Part shown: piece after piece, positions 25,165 to 34,872 of the stretch | Layout: every line of letters begins with the position of its first letter | How positions within the stretch are numbered: position 1 is the first letter of the stretch | Assembly (NCBI RefSeq): GCF_947654275.1 | Contig: NZ_CANTJS010000004.1 | Coordinates: forward strand, 40,810 to 104,809 | Reading direction: 5' to 3' | From: an uncultured Oscillibacter sp. | GTDB lineage: Bacteria > Bacillota > Clostridia > Oscillospirales > Oscillospiraceae | DNA: 64,000 nucleotides | Position numbers and translations under genes: made by a program | Notes under the pieces: generated by a model | Database searches by the model: none | What the model was told of the DNA's origin: nothing | The model's input: only the letters and a program-made list of their open reading frames with translations

Positions 25165-26449
25165 GCTCTTCCAGCATGGAATCTGTCACAGTGATAATTC
25201 TTGTGTTGGCCTGATAGCCTCTCTGGGTGGTAATCAGCTCGGAAATCTCGGTGGCCAGGTCCACGTTGGGAGCCTCCAGGAAGCCGGTCATCAGCTTGGT
25301 ATCGCCGGCGCTGGTAACCTCGGAGTTGGTGGGAAGCACCGGTCCCTCGTCTCCTCCCTGGTTGTTATTGTCTCCGGTTGTCCGGTACAGGCTTCCGTTA
25401 ACGTTAAAGATTCCCAGCTGCTGGTTCACGCCGCCCAGCATGGAGATCATCAGATCGCCTGCGCCGGCTCCGGCCTGATAGTAGGAATTTCCCTTGTGGC
25501 TGACGCCGTTGGGGTTGGTCACGTTACCGATGGCCAGATAGCCCACGGTGACGGGGATGCCGCCCTCTTTTGTCGTTCCGGTAATCGCGCCGGTGGCCTT
25601 GTCAATCTCAATGCTCTCCAGCTGAGCCCAGGACAGGTCCACCGTGGAGGTGGTCTGGTCGGTGTCGTCGGCTCCGGTGGGGGCCTCATAGTTTTTCAGG
25701 GGGATGTCGTTGGTCACGGTGTCGGTTCCGCCGGTACCGCCTCCGCCCTGGTTGTTGTCGTCGGCGGGCTTGGTCACGGGGTAGCGGATGGTATATTCAA
25801 TCTTAAAGCCATCCTTCAGCTTGCCGTCAGCGCCGATAGCCTCGGACTTCTTCACCGGGTCGCCGGTGATTTCGCCCTTCTCATCCACCGCGTAATAGGC
25901 CTTTTCCATCAGGGGCAGGCGGATGCCCACCAGCTGGTCGCTGATATCGGGAGAGGTTTTGCCGTCGGGGCCGATAATCGCGCCCTCATTGGTGTTCATG
26001 AATCCGTAGACCACGCTGCCCGCGCCGTCCACCAGATAGCCGTCGGGGCCGAAGAAGAAGTCGCCCACCCGGGTGAGGTTCAGGGTCTTGAAGGTCTCGG
26101 GGTTCTGGGGGTCGATGTTGTTGGCCATCTCTTTGTCGCCCACCAGGAAGAAACCGTCGCCCGTCAGCGCCACGTCCGTGGGATTGCCGGGATTATAGCT
26201 GGAGGTGGACATATCCAGGTCGATGCTGCCGATCACGGAGCCATAGCCGATCTGGGAGGGGTTCATGCCGCCCACAACGTCACTGCCGTTGGATCCGCTG
26301 CTGTACATGCTGTATACCGTGTCCCGGAACACCGTGCGGTGGGTTTTATAGCCCGCGGTGTTCACGTTGGCCACGTTGTTTCCGATCACGCTGAGCTTCT
26401 GCATATGGGTTTTCAGACCCGCGATAGAAGCGTACATTGCTCCAGTCAT
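25145..26449 (-). CDS. flgE: Flagellar hook protein FlgE
   Basis: A 434-residue hook protein. The N-terminus has the axial motif (VIGNNVANVNTAGYKTHR) and the core motif (DVALTGDGFFLVGD); the C-terminus closes with DLATEISELITTQRGYQANT. The central part contains Gly/Asn-rich loops (NNQGGGGTGG and NNNQGGDEG), probably surface-exposed. It is exported by the flagellar apparatus and assembled under the FlgD cap. It follows the TIGR02530-type gene by 97 nt. Confidence 0.96.
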   Translation of the reverse strand: MTGAMYASIAGLKTHMQKLSVIGNNVANVNTAGYKTHRTVFRDTVYSMYSSGSNGSDVVGGMNPSQIGYGSVIGSIDLDMSTSSYNPGNPTDVALTGDGFFLVGDKEMANNIDPQNPETFKTLNLTRVGDFFFGPDGYLVDGAGSVVYGFMNTNEGAIIGPDGKTSPDISDQLVGIRLPLMEKAYYAVDEKGEITGDPVKKSEAIGADGKLKDGFKIEYTIRYPVTKPADDNNQGGGGTGGTDTVTNDIPLKNYEAPTGADDTDQTTSTVDLSWAQLESIEIDKATGAITGTTKEGGIPVTVGYLAIGNVTNPNGVSHKGNSYYQAGAGAGDLMISMLGGVNQQLGIFNVNGSLYRTTGDNNNQGGDEGPVLPTNSEVTSAGDTKLMTGFLEAPNVDLATEISELITTQRGYQANTRIITVTDSMLEELVNMKR

Positions 26450-26546
26450 AGGATTTTCTTGTCTCCTTTCGATTTTGGCGCCGCCTGGGCCCCGTCAGTC
26501 GGGCGGGGCCCAATAGCCTCCGAAAACCGGTCCTGCCATCTGTGTC

Positions 26547-26909
26547 TCACAGGAATACGGCGCCGTCGATGTTGGTAAATACGCTGTCCTTCATCTCATC
26601 CTGAGTAATGGCCGTAATCACTCTGCCATGGGGTACGTTGATGATGAACGCCTTTTCCGTGTCCATCGCCAGAATATTGGTGGCCCCTTTGGCCTGGGCC
26701 CGCACCATGCTGCCCTTAATCTGGTCGATCAGGCTGGGCGTAATCTCAATGCCCCGTTCCTCGGCCCGGGTGATGGCATGCTTGGAAAACTGAACGCCTT
26801 CCTGGCTCAGCTCCTGCTGGAGTATGGCGCCGAAGCCGGCTCCCTGAACCGCCCCTCGCGCCGCCGCGGTCTGCTGGACCGCCGCCTGTCTGGATACGCG
26901 TTCGATCAT
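26547..26909 (-). CDS. Flagellar operon protein, TIGR02530 type
   Basis: A 120-residue soluble protein found between flgD and flgE in many Bacillota. Conserved features are FSKHAITRAEERGIE and KAFIINVPHGRVITAI. Its function is not established, but constant placement points to hook assembly or its control. No signal or membrane segment is visible. Confidence 0.85.
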   Translation of the reverse strand: MIERVSRQAAVQQTAAARGAVQGAGFGAILQQELSQEGVQFSKHAITRAEERGIEITPSLIDQIKGSMVRAQAKGATNILAMDTEKAFIINVPHGRVITAITQDEMKDSVFTNIDGAVFL

Positions 26910-26927
26910 CGTCTCTTCATCCCCCTC

Positions 26928-27605
26928 TCAGGCCTCAGGGTCTGTGGGAGCGCCGTTCTCGCCGTTGTAGTCCCCGTTCTCCGTGCCGCCGCCAGCGGGC
27001 GGTTCCGTGTTCTCAGGGGGGTCCACCGGGTCCGTGCCGCCGGGCTTTTCTACGTCCTCGGTTCCGTCTCCCTCTCCGGGGCCTTCCACGTCACCGGTTC
27101 CGTCGCCCTCTCCGGGCTTCTCCACGCCATCGGTCTTGTCGTCCTCGTCGGGCTTCTCGGTCTCCTCAGGCTTCGCCGGCAGACGGCCCACGGCCATGAT
27201 TTCGTTCATGTAGTAGTACTCGTCATTGACAAATACCACCTGCTCGCCGTTCTTGGTTCCGGTGCCCTGCACAACGCCCACCAGCTCCTGAAGATTGCCC
27301 TCGCTGTCATACTTGCCCACGGTAATCTCCTTGCCCACCAGAGACGCGGCATAGGACATGATGGAGGCGTCGGTCATGTTGGCCAGGGCTTCCACCATCT
27401 GCATCTGAATCATCTGGTTCAGCATGTCGGAGGTGTCCACGGACTGGTCAATGCCCTGATTGGTCAGCTCCGTAATCATCAGCGTCAGGAAATCGGTCAT
27501 GTCCAGGTCCATGTTGGACCCCTTCTTTTCAACCTTGATGCCCTTGGGAACGGATCCCGAAACACCGCCCAGTACCTTGTCGAGGTCAGCCATGTAATCG
27601 CTCAT
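26928..27605 (-). CDS. flgD: Hook-capping protein FlgD with low-complexity tail
   Basis: A 225-residue FlgD-type scaffold. The N-terminal segment MDLDMTDFLTLMITELTNQG corresponds to the family's FLxLLxxQLxxQ motif, and a small beta domain follows (about 95-145). FlgD guides FlgE polymerisation and is then discarded. From about residue 145 the protein changes to an acidic Gly/Pro/Glu/Thr-rich tail with near-repeats such as GEGDGTGDVEGPGEGDGTED, not typical of the family. The order fliK-flgD-TIGR02530-flgE is standard. Confidence 0.92.
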   Translation of the reverse strand: MSDYMADLDKVLGGVSGSVPKGIKVEKKGSNMDLDMTDFLTLMITELTNQGIDQSVDTSDMLNQMIQMQMVEALANMTDASIMSYAASLVGKEITVGKYDSEGNLQELVGVVQGTGTKNGEQVVFVNDEYYYMNEIMAVGRLPAKPEETEKPDEDDKTDGVEKPGEGDGTGDVEGPGEGDGTEDVEKPGGTDPVDPPENTEPPAGGGTENGDYNGENGAPTDPEA

Positions 27606-27655
27606 TGTCTCACTTCCTTCTGTCTAAAATTCTGCTGCTCCTGTTTCTCTGAGCC

Positions 27656-28750
27656 TCAGTCCTCCTCGCCGGGAATCAGGCCCAGTCTGAGCTGCTGGAG
27701 GAAATCCTCCCCGCTGTTGGCCTGCCGGCCCTGACGGCGCTCCTGCTGGCGCTGCCCGTCATGTCCCTGACGGCCGTCGTAGAAATTCTGCTGCTGGCTC
27801 TCCTGCTGTCTGGGAACCTCCACGCGGACCTCCTGCTGGTTCTCCCGGCTCAGCAGCGCCTCCAGTCCGGACACGCTCTTTTCCAGAAGGCCCTGGGTCC
27901 GGTGATTCTCAGCGTGCAGCTGCACCACCAGGCCGCCGTCCTCCTTCCAGGTCATCTCCACGGTCACCTTGCCCAGATTCTCCGGGGTCAGGGTCACCTC
28001 CACGCGGGTCTCACCCTTCTGAAGCGCCTCCGTCAGCTTCGGAGCAATCTGCTCCTCCACCGGCATCTCCGGCTTTTCCGCCTTGGGGGCCTCGCCCACC
28101 TTCACGGGGGCCGCTTCCACCTCGCCGAACACAGTGGTCTCTGCCGGGGCTTCCTCAGGCGTCTCGGAATCGGTCTCATTCTGAGGCGTGCCGGTCTCCA
28201 CCGTCTTCGCCTTCAGCTCCACAACGGGGGCCTCGGGGGCTTCTTCTGCCGTTACCAGAACCTCATCTGTCTTGGTCTCCTGCTCCTCAGCCAGCTGGGG
28301 CGCCATGGCGCCAAGCTCCTCCGGGTTCTGCACGGTCTCCGCGTCCGCCTGCATCAGGGTCACACCCTGCTGAGGTCCCTCCCGGTTATCCGGGCAGACC
28401 ACAGGCGCCAGACCCTCCACAGAGGAATCTGCCGGCATCTGAGGCATCTCCTGGGCGGTGTCGTCCACAATCGGGTTCTGCAGCATGGCCGCCATCGCCG
28501 CCAGACTCATGCGCTTCTCCAGCTCCTTGAGGTCCTCCTGGGTGACAGCGGTCTCGGTCTCCTGGGGCTGCTGCACGGCGTTTTCCGTGCTCTCCGCAGT
28601 CTCCTGCTGGGCAGCGGCGGGGTCCTTGGCATTCTGCTTCTGGTCCATCAGCTTCTGAAACGGGTCCCCTTCTCCGCTCTTGGACGGCGTGCCGGTCCGC
28701 TCCGCGGAGGTCTTCACAGACGCCATCAGCGCGTTATAAATCAAATCCAT
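27656..28750 (-). CDS. fliK: Hook-length control protein FliK
   Basis: A 364-residue protein with a Gln/Glu/Pro/Thr-rich, poorly ordered N-terminal two-thirds and a conserved C-terminal domain (about 240-330) with ETRVEVTLTPENLGKVTVEM, the FliK_C signature. FliK measures hook length during its own export and triggers the FlhB switch. The ATG at 28750 follows AGGAGGTGA at about 8 nt; a GTG just upstream overlaps that site. Confidence 0.92.
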   Translation of the reverse strand: MDLIYNALMASVKTSAERTGTPSKSGEGDPFQKLMDQKQNAKDPAAAQQETAESTENAVQQPQETETAVTQEDLKELEKRMSLAAMAAMLQNPIVDDTAQEMPQMPADSSVEGLAPVVCPDNREGPQQGVTLMQADAETVQNPEELGAMAPQLAEEQETKTDEVLVTAEEAPEAPVVELKAKTVETGTPQNETDSETPEEAPAETTVFGEVEAAPVKVGEAPKAEKPEMPVEEQIAPKLTEALQKGETRVEVTLTPENLGKVTVEMTWKEDGGLVVQLHAENHRTQGLLEKSVSGLEALLSRENQQEVRVEVPRQQESQQQNFYDGRQGHDGQRQQERRQGRQANSGEDFLQQLRLGLIPGEED

Positions 28751-28891
28751 CCTTCTATTCACCTCCTTTTCTTATGAAATCATCTATTTCCAAACGGCAG
28801 TTTGACCCGCCGGATTGGACTTTTTTGTTTCCCGCAGGCCCTGGGGAGGGCGCTTCTTTGGGAAATCCCTGGAAAAACCGGCGCAAGGGTC

Positions 28892-29344
28892 TCACGCGCC
28901 CACGGCGGCGTTGACCCGGGCTGCGCTGATGAACTCGTCGATAAACTGTTCCTCGCTCTTGGCCTCCGCCTTGTGATAGGCGTCCAGCCGCTTTTCCCGA
29001 AGCTTCTCGATGGAAGAGGTCTCTTTTTTGGCCTCCACCACCTCTTCCCGCTTCTTTTCCGCCTGAATCCGCAGGCGCTCCAGCCGCTGGGTCTCCCGCT
29101 GAATCTCCATCTCCGCGGCCCGGAGGCCGTTTTGATACATCAGCGCGTCGGTCAGGGGCAGCCCCTCCCGGGCCCGCTCCTGGTACTCGTCGTTATACGC
29201 CCGGTACTGGGCCCAGAGGCCTTCCAGCAGCTCTTCCTGATTCCGGACCCGGGCCAGAATCTCCGCGTGTTCCCCCTGGAGGGCGTCCAGCACCTGCTGT
29301 TTATAGGACAGCACCGTGTCCAGGGCAAATTTAAACTTCTTCAA
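28892..29344 (-). CDS. fliJ: Flagellar export protein FliJ
   Basis: A 150-residue coiled-coil protein beginning KKFKFALDTVLSYKQ, the FliJ signature. FliJ is the central stalk of the FliI ATPase and an escort for export chaperones. The start is TTG at 29344 with GAGGTG about 8 nt upstream. It begins 12 nt after fliI. A 141-nt gap without recognisable features separates it from fliK. Confidence 0.93.
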   Translation of the reverse strand: MKKFKFALDTVLSYKQQVLDALQGEHAEILARVRNQEELLEGLWAQYRAYNDEYQERAREGLPLTDALMYQNGLRAAEMEIQRETQRLERLRIQAEKKREEVVEAKKETSSIEKLREKRLDAYHKAEAKSEEQFIDEFISAARVNAAVGA

Positions 29345-29356
29345 CCGGCCTACACC

Positions 29357-30664
29357 TCACTGTAAAATGCTTCGCATCATGCCGACGCACTGGTCGTAAC
29401 TGAAGGACTCCTTCACGTCCTGGGTCAAAAATCCGTTGACCGCGTCAATCTTTGACAGGGCGTAGTCCAGGTTCCGGTTGGTCCCCGGCTTGTAAGCGCC
29501 GATGGACACCAGATCCGCGTTTTTCTCATAAACGCTCAGGATATCCCGGATGCGGGAGGACAGCTGTCTGTGCTCCTGGGAGACAATCTCCGTCATCAGA
29601 CGGGAAATGCTGGCGGATACGTCAATGGCCGGGTAGTGGTTGCTGTTGGCCAGAGCCCGGGAGAGGACGATGTGCCCGTCCAGAATGCCCCGGACGGTGT
29701 CGGCAATGGGCTCGTTGGTATCGTCGCCCTCCACCAGCACCGTGTAGACGCCGGTGATGGACCCTTTATCAAAGTTGCCGCTGCGCTCCAAGAGCTTGGG
29801 CATCTCCGCGTACATGGAAGGGGTATATCCCCGGCTCACCGGCGGCTCACCGATGGCCAAACCGATTTCCCGCTGGGCCATGGCGAAGCGGGTCAGGGAA
29901 TCCATCATCAGCAGAACATCATATCCCTGGTCCCGGAAATACTCCGCGATGCCCGTGGCCACGCTGGGACACTTCATCCGCAGCATGGCGGGCTGGTCGC
30001 TGGTGGCCACCACCAGAATGGAGCGGCGCATTCCCTCCTCGCCCAGATCCTTCTGGACGAACTCCAGAACCTCCCGGCCCCGTTCGCCCACCAGGGCGAT
30101 GACGTTGATATCCGCTTTGACATTCTTGGCAATCATGCCCATCAGCGTGGACTTGCCCACGCCGGAGCCTGCGAAAATCCCGATACGCTGGCCCTTGCCT
30201 ATGGTAATCATGCTGTCTATGGCTTTGACTCCGAACTCCATCCGCTCCCGGATGGGGGGGCGCTGGAGAGGATTGACATAAGAACCGCTTACGCAGTAGG
30301 GCGTCCCGCCCTCAAAGGCCGGACCGCCGTCAATGGGCTGGCCCATGGCGTTGATGATGCGGCCCCGAAGGAACTCGCCCACCCGCAGCGTCAGCTGCCG
30401 GCCGGTGTTGCGGACAAAATTTCCGGCGGAAATGCCGTTCATATTGGAGTAGGGCATCAGGAGGATGTGGTCGTTCTTGAAGCCCACCACCTCCGCCGTC
30501 ACCTGTCCGCCGGAATCGCCGTTGTAGATGCGGCAGATGTCGCCCACCGCCGCCCGGCCGCCGGAGGCCTCAATGGACATGCCGACGATATTCTCGATTT
30601 TTCCCGTCAGGCTGTAGGTCTCCGCGTTGTAGACCTGACGGGTCATCTGCCGAAACATGCCCAT
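29357..30664 (-). CDS. fliI: Flagellum-specific ATPase FliI
   Basis: A 435-residue F1-beta-like ATPase. Walker A is GIFAGSGVGKSTLMG (about 160-174) and Walker B is VLLMMDSLTR. The segment IGEPPVSRGYTPSMYAEMPKL is diagnostic for FliI. The hexamer, with FliH and FliJ, energises and orders substrate loading. GAGGAG lies just before the ATG. Confidence 0.97.
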   Translation of the reverse strand: MGMFRQMTRQVYNAETYSLTGKIENIVGMSIEASGGRAAVGDICRIYNGDSGGQVTAEVVGFKNDHILLMPYSNMNGISAGNFVRNTGRQLTLRVGEFLRGRIINAMGQPIDGGPAFEGGTPYCVSGSYVNPLQRPPIRERMEFGVKAIDSMITIGKGQRIGIFAGSGVGKSTLMGMIAKNVKADINVIALVGERGREVLEFVQKDLGEEGMRRSILVVATSDQPAMLRMKCPSVATGIAEYFRDQGYDVLLMMDSLTRFAMAQREIGLAIGEPPVSRGYTPSMYAEMPKLLERSGNFDKGSITGVYTVLVEGDDTNEPIADTVRGILDGHIVLSRALANSNHYPAIDVSASISRLMTEIVSQEHRQLSSRIRDILSVYEKNADLVSIGAYKPGTNRNLDYALSKIDAVNGFLTQDVKESFSYDQCVGMMRSILQ

Positions 30665-30692
30665 ACGTTCTCCTCACTGCGCCGTGCGCGGG

Positions 30693-31595
30693 TCAGCTGC
30701 CGCCGATACCCCTTCCAAAGTTCAGGCTGCCGTCGAAGCCGGCGGAAGGGGCGTCGGCCAGCAGAGTCCGGATATTCTCAATCTGTGTGGCGGCGCTGGC
30801 GTCCACAATCTCGTCGGGCATCTCAATGATGCACGTGCCCGCCTCGTCGTCCGCCATGGGGATGATGCGCACCCGGTCGCTGAGGGCGGACAGGGCCGCC
30901 GTCAGGGCCTGGGGGATCTTGGTCAGGTGTTTCGCGTCGCACTCTGCAATATAGATATGCACCCATTCCCGGTGCTTTCTCTTGTCAATGGCCGTCTGAA
31001 TCATCCGGCAGATGACCTCGGAGCTGCTTTTCAGACTGACGCAGACCACCTTTTCCGCAATGGCCAGGGCCAGGTCCCGCAGCTCTTCCACGTTGTCCTC
31101 CAGCTGCCGGTCCAGGGCGGCGGAGGCCCGTTCCAGGAAGTCCGCCACCTGAGCCTCCAGGGCGGCTGCCTGCCGCTCCTGGGTCTGATGGCCCTCCTCC
31201 ATAGCCTGGGCCACGCCCTGAATGACGCCCTCGGCCCTTCCGGCCTCCTGGCCGGACTGACGGGCATTCTCATAGATTTCCTCTGCCCGGGCCATGGCCT
31301 CCGCCTGAGCCTTTTCCAGGATTTCCTCCGCCTGGCGCCGGGCGTCCGCCACAATCTCCTCCGCCTGAATCCGGGCGAATTCGATGGGGTCCGGCTCCGG
31401 CTCCGGTTCGGGCTCAGGGGGCTGGGGCTCCGGAGCCTCCCTGGCCAGGTCGCGCATCTCCTGTTCCAGGGCCTCCGCCTCCGCCCCAAGGGGCTCGAAG
31501 CTGTCGTCCCGCCCCTCCTCCGGCAGCCCGGAGGCCTCGGGGAACTGATAGAGCTCGGCCTTGGGGCGGGAGAACGCTTTCCAGATACTAGGCAA
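30693..31595 (-). CDS. fliH: Flagellar assembly protein FliH
   Basis: A 300-residue FliH: an acidic Pro/Glu-rich N-terminal stretch (about 45-70), a long central coiled coil with alternating Ala, Glu and Gly (about 75-150), and a C-terminal V1-ATPase-E-like domain (about 155-275). It anchors and restrains FliI. The start is TTG at 31595 with AAAGGA at about 8 nt, overlapping the fliG stop by 8 nt, so translation is probably coupled. Confidence 0.9.
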   Translation of the reverse strand: MPSIWKAFSRPKAELYQFPEASGLPEEGRDDSFEPLGAEAEALEQEMRDLAREAPEPQPPEPEPEPEPDPIEFARIQAEEIVADARRQAEEILEKAQAEAMARAEEIYENARQSGQEAGRAEGVIQGVAQAMEEGHQTQERQAAALEAQVADFLERASAALDRQLEDNVEELRDLALAIAEKVVCVSLKSSSEVICRMIQTAIDKRKHREWVHIYIAECDAKHLTKIPQALTAALSALSDRVRIIPMADDEAGTCIIEMPDEIVDASAATQIENIRTLLADAPSAGFDGSLNFGRGIGGS

Positions 31596-32685
31596 TGATA
31601 TCGTCCTTTCCGCCCTTCAGGATGATGATTTCACCCTTCTCCTCCAGACCGCGGATGATGCCCACAATGCGCTGCTGGGCCTCTTCCACGTCCTTCATGC
31701 GGACATTGGAGGTGATTTCCAGGTCGTCCTTGATGGTCTGGGCCATACGGCTGGACATATTGGAGAACAATTTGTTTGCCACCTCCGCGTTGGCCACCTT
31801 GAGGGACAGCACCAGGTCTCTGGGGTCGCAGTCCCGGACGAAGCGCTGAACAGAGCGGTCGTCCATGGTGATGATGTCCTCGAAGACAAACATCCGCTTG
31901 CGGATCTCGTCCGCCAGCTCCTGGTCCCGGTCGGCCAGACCGTCGAAGATGTTTTTCTCGCTGGTCCGGTCCAGGTTGTTCATCACGTCGGCCACATAGT
32001 CTATGCCGCCCACCTTGACATTGCTGCTTGTAATAATATTGGAGAACTTGTTCCGCATTTCCGCCTCCACGATTTTGATGGCCGTGGGGGAGACGCTTTC
32101 GATTTTGGCGATGCTCTCCACCACCTGAATCTGCTTCTTTTCCTCCAGCTGGGCAATCACGCCGGCAGCTTTGTCCGCGTCCACATAGCTGAGGACCACG
32201 GCAATGGTCTGGGGCCGCTCGTTGCACAGGGCGGAGAACAGGGATTTGATATCCGCCTTGTCCATAAAGGAGAATTCCCGGTTCTTCAGGGACTTGGTCA
32301 CCTTGCCCAGCATGTCTGCCGCCGCCTGTTCGCCATAGGCCTTTTCCAGAACGGTTCTGGCGTACTCCAGACCGCCCTCGGTGACGGCCTTCTGGGTCAG
32401 GCAGCTCTGGTGGAACTCGATGAGGATTTCCTCGGTGACGCTGGAGTCCAGGAAGCCCAGCTTCGCCACCTCCAGGGTGAGCTGCTCCACATCGTCGTCC
32501 TCCATGTACTTATAGAGGAGGGAGGCCTTCTCCGCTCCCAGGGCGACGATGACTGCCGCCGCCTTCTGGGAGCCGCTGAGGGATTCCACGCCCGGGCCCT
32601 TCTTTTTGCCCTTGGCGTCCTTTGCCGGGGCCTTGGGGGCCGGCGCCGCCTTCTGGGCGGTTTCCGCCGCTGCGGTCTCAGGCAT
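31588..32685 (-). CDS. fliG: Flagellar motor switch protein FliG
   Basis: A 365-residue FliG. After an Ala/Lys/Pro-rich extension (about 1-30) comes the canonical three-domain body: N domain for FliF binding (LSGSQKAAAVIVALGAE), middle domain (ERPQTIAVVLSYV) and C domain with the charged torque helix (DDRSVQRFVRDCDPRDLVLS). It transmits torque from MotA to the rotor. The N-terminal extension is longer than usual. Confidence 0.97.
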   Translation of the reverse strand: MPETAAAETAQKAAPAPKAPAKDAKGKKKGPGVESLSGSQKAAAVIVALGAEKASLLYKYMEDDDVEQLTLEVAKLGFLDSSVTEEILIEFHQSCLTQKAVTEGGLEYARTVLEKAYGEQAAADMLGKVTKSLKNREFSFMDKADIKSLFSALCNERPQTIAVVLSYVDADKAAGVIAQLEEKKQIQVVESIAKIESVSPTAIKIVEAEMRNKFSNIITSSNVKVGGIDYVADVMNNLDRTSEKNIFDGLADRDQELADEIRKRMFVFEDIITMDDRSVQRFVRDCDPRDLVLSLKVANAEVANKLFSNMSSRMAQTIKDDLEITSNVRMKDVEEAQQRIVGIIRGLEEKGEIIILKGGKDDIIA

Positions 32686-34360
32686 TGTCGTCCCCTCCCT
32701 TCAGCCAGGCCTTGATGATCTGCGCGGCAACCTCCGGGTTGTCGCTGGCGAACTGCCGGATTTCCTTGCGCAGCTCCATGCTCTTCTCGGTCTGGAGCGT
32801 CATCACGTCGGCGCCGGTCTGGGCGTCGCCCTCGCCCAGACCCGCCGCGGCCAGCAGAGCTTCCACGTCGTTCTCCTGGGCCGCCAGCTCCGCCTCCTGC
32901 TTCTTCCGCCGTTTGCGGCGCAGCAGCAGAATCACAACCAGCAGAATGATGAACAGCAGCAGGCCTGCGCCAGCGGCAATCCACACCCACATGAAGTTGT
33001 CGTCATCCTCGATGGGCACGCCGCCGGGTCCGACCACGGTGGGATCGTAGAACTCCATGGCCACAACCGAAATCTTCTGGCCCAGAAGCTCCTCACCGGT
33101 GTCCTCGTCCAGCTCGCCGGTGATGCCGGCCGCCCGGGCCACCAGCGTGCGGATCTCCTCCACGTCCAGAGGCCCGGACAGCACTCTGGAGTTGATGGTC
33201 ACGCCTACGGAGCAGTCCGTAATCCTGCCCGCATCGTTGTAAATCTGTTTGTCGCTGTGGGACGTGAGATAATCCTTCTGTCCGCCGGCATTGAACAGGT
33301 TATCCCCGTCCTGGGCGTTCATCTCCGGCTCCACGTACTCCGGCAGGTCGCTGTTGGTCTCGGAGCCCACCAGGCCGCCCACCGGGTTGTCTCCCGGCCG
33401 GCCGATGTAGACGTCTCCCTGCTCGGTGCCGATGATGCCCCGGCCGCCGGTGGACCCGTCCTCAGCGAAGGGCGGCAGCCAGTAGTCGGTCCGGTTCTCG
33501 GTGACATTGCCCACTTCCACGTCGCAGTTCACGCCCACCCGGACGTTGTCCTCCCCGAACAGGGGGGACAGCAGGTGCATGACCTCCCGGCGGATGCGGT
33601 TCTCCCATTCGGTCTCCAGCCGGAGCTTCAGGTCCGAAGCGTCGTTTCCGCCGGCGCCGAAGTCCGGATAGCTGTTGCCCAGACTGTCCAGAACCTCCAC
33701 AGAGTCAATCACCAGACCCTGCACAGCCCGGGAGACCAGGGTGCGGATAGCGGAGGCAATCTCCGGCGTCAGCTCCTGTTCGCCCGACATGGTCACCTTG
33801 ACGGAGGCGGTGGCCTCCACCAGGTTGTTGGTGTCCAGGATATAGCTCCTGTCCTCTCCGGGATTGATGAACACCACCGCGTCCCGCACGCCGGCAAAGG
33901 TCCGGATGGTGGCCGCCAGGCGGTCCTGGAGGTCCATCAGGGCCACCTGGTTCCGCTCCGCGTTGGTGGAGAGGCTGTTGATGTGATCGAAATATGTATT
34001 ATAGAAGTAGCCGGTCTTGGTGACCTCCTCCGTCAGGAGCCGGACCTTGAGGATATCCTCCTGGCCCTTGGGCACCAGGACGGTGCCCTCGCTCTCCAGC
34101 CGGTAGCCGGTGACGCTCTGCTCATCCAGCCATTTCATCACCGTGGCGGCCTCGTTGTCGCTGACGCCGGAAACCAGCACGGCGTATTCCCGGTGGTTCA
34201 GGCTCAGCGCCAGGGCCACGGCGGCAATGACCAGGACCAGCACCACCGCCGCGATAATGATGAGGATTTTCTTCGGCAGGGACTTGACCTTGTCCCAGCC
34301 CTTTTTCCCAAAGCCCTTCACCCGGTCAAGGACTTTGACCTTTTCAGCTTTCTCGTCCAC
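32678..34360 (-). CDS. fliF: Flagellar MS-ring protein FliF
   Basis: A 560-residue FliF. A membrane helix near the N-terminus (about 33-55) is followed by ring-building motifs (YAVLVSGVSDNEAATVMKWL and VRTFAGVRDAVVFIN-type segment), and a second helix (about 455-478) precedes a cytoplasmic tail that binds FliG. The GTG at 34360 has AGGAGG at 9 nt. It overlaps fliG by 8 nt. Confidence 0.97.
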   Translation of the reverse strand: MDEKAEKVKVLDRVKGFGKKGWDKVKSLPKKILIIIAAVVLVLVIAAVALALSLNHREYAVLVSGVSDNEAATVMKWLDEQSVTGYRLESEGTVLVPKGQEDILKVRLLTEEVTKTGYFYNTYFDHINSLSTNAERNQVALMDLQDRLAATIRTFAGVRDAVVFINPGEDRSYILDTNNLVEATASVKVTMSGEQELTPEIASAIRTLVSRAVQGLVIDSVEVLDSLGNSYPDFGAGGNDASDLKLRLETEWENRIRREVMHLLSPLFGEDNVRVGVNCDVEVGNVTENRTDYWLPPFAEDGSTGGRGIIGTEQGDVYIGRPGDNPVGGLVGSETNSDLPEYVEPEMNAQDGDNLFNAGGQKDYLTSHSDKQIYNDAGRITDCSVGVTINSRVLSGPLDVEEIRTLVARAAGITGELDEDTGEELLGQKISVVAMEFYDPTVVGPGGVPIEDDDNFMWVWIAAGAGLLLFIILLVVILLLRRKRRKKQEAELAAQENDVEALLAAAGLGEGDAQTGADVMTLQTEKSMELRKEIRQFASDNPEVAAQIIKAWLKGGDDNA

Positions 34361-34544
34361 CTGCCGTCACCTCCTCTCCCGCGTTTTTAAGCTTTCCAGC
34401 CGGTTCTGTCCATCTGCTCATATCGTCTTGCTTTCCCATTCTGCACAGCTCTTCTCCCTGGTTTTCCGCGCCTGCCTCCCCCATCGCAAAGTCCCGATGC
34501 AGGCGCAAAGAGGCGGGGCACTTCATTTCGTCCCGCCGCTTTGC

Positions 34545-34853
34545 TTACAGGCTGATCCGCGTCAGCTCGGAATAGGCGTCCAGCGCCTTGTTCCTCAGCT
34601 GAATCAGCAAATCCACCGCGATTTGATTCTTGCTGATCGCGGTCATCAGGGCGGCGGGGTTATCCAGCTGGCCCGTTGCCAGCAGATACTGCGCTTCGAC
34701 CTTGTCCGCGTCTGTTTCCTTTACGTTGTTAATGGCGCCCTGGAAAATGGCGCCGAACACGCCTTCCTCCTGCACATAACCGTCTGCTTTCTTTTCCTCG
34801 CCCCGCAGCGGCGTCAGCCGGCTCAGCGGCGTCAGCTGGTTGATCTCAGCCAT
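34545..34853 (-). CDS. fliE: Hook-basal body protein FliE
   Basis: A 102-residue FliE, the adaptor between MS ring and rod. The family features are the GVFGAIFQGAINNVKETD segment and the helical C-terminus (AMTAISKNQIAVDLLIQLRNKALDAYSELTR-type pattern). It lies between flgC and fliF; the 184-nt space before fliF shows no other convincing gene. Confidence 0.93.
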   Translation of the reverse strand: MAEINQLTPLSRLTPLRGEEKKADGYVQEEGVFGAIFQGAINNVKETDADKVEAQYLLATGQLDNPAALMTAISKNQIAVDLLIQLRNKALDAYSELTRISL

Positions 34854-34872
34854 ATGGGTTCCCTCCTGTCAG

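Noticed and set aside
34344..34526. 60-codon minus-strand frame between fliE and fliF
   Set aside because: It overlaps the fliF start, lacks a recognisable family or a strong ribosome site, and sits where the operon has only a spacer.
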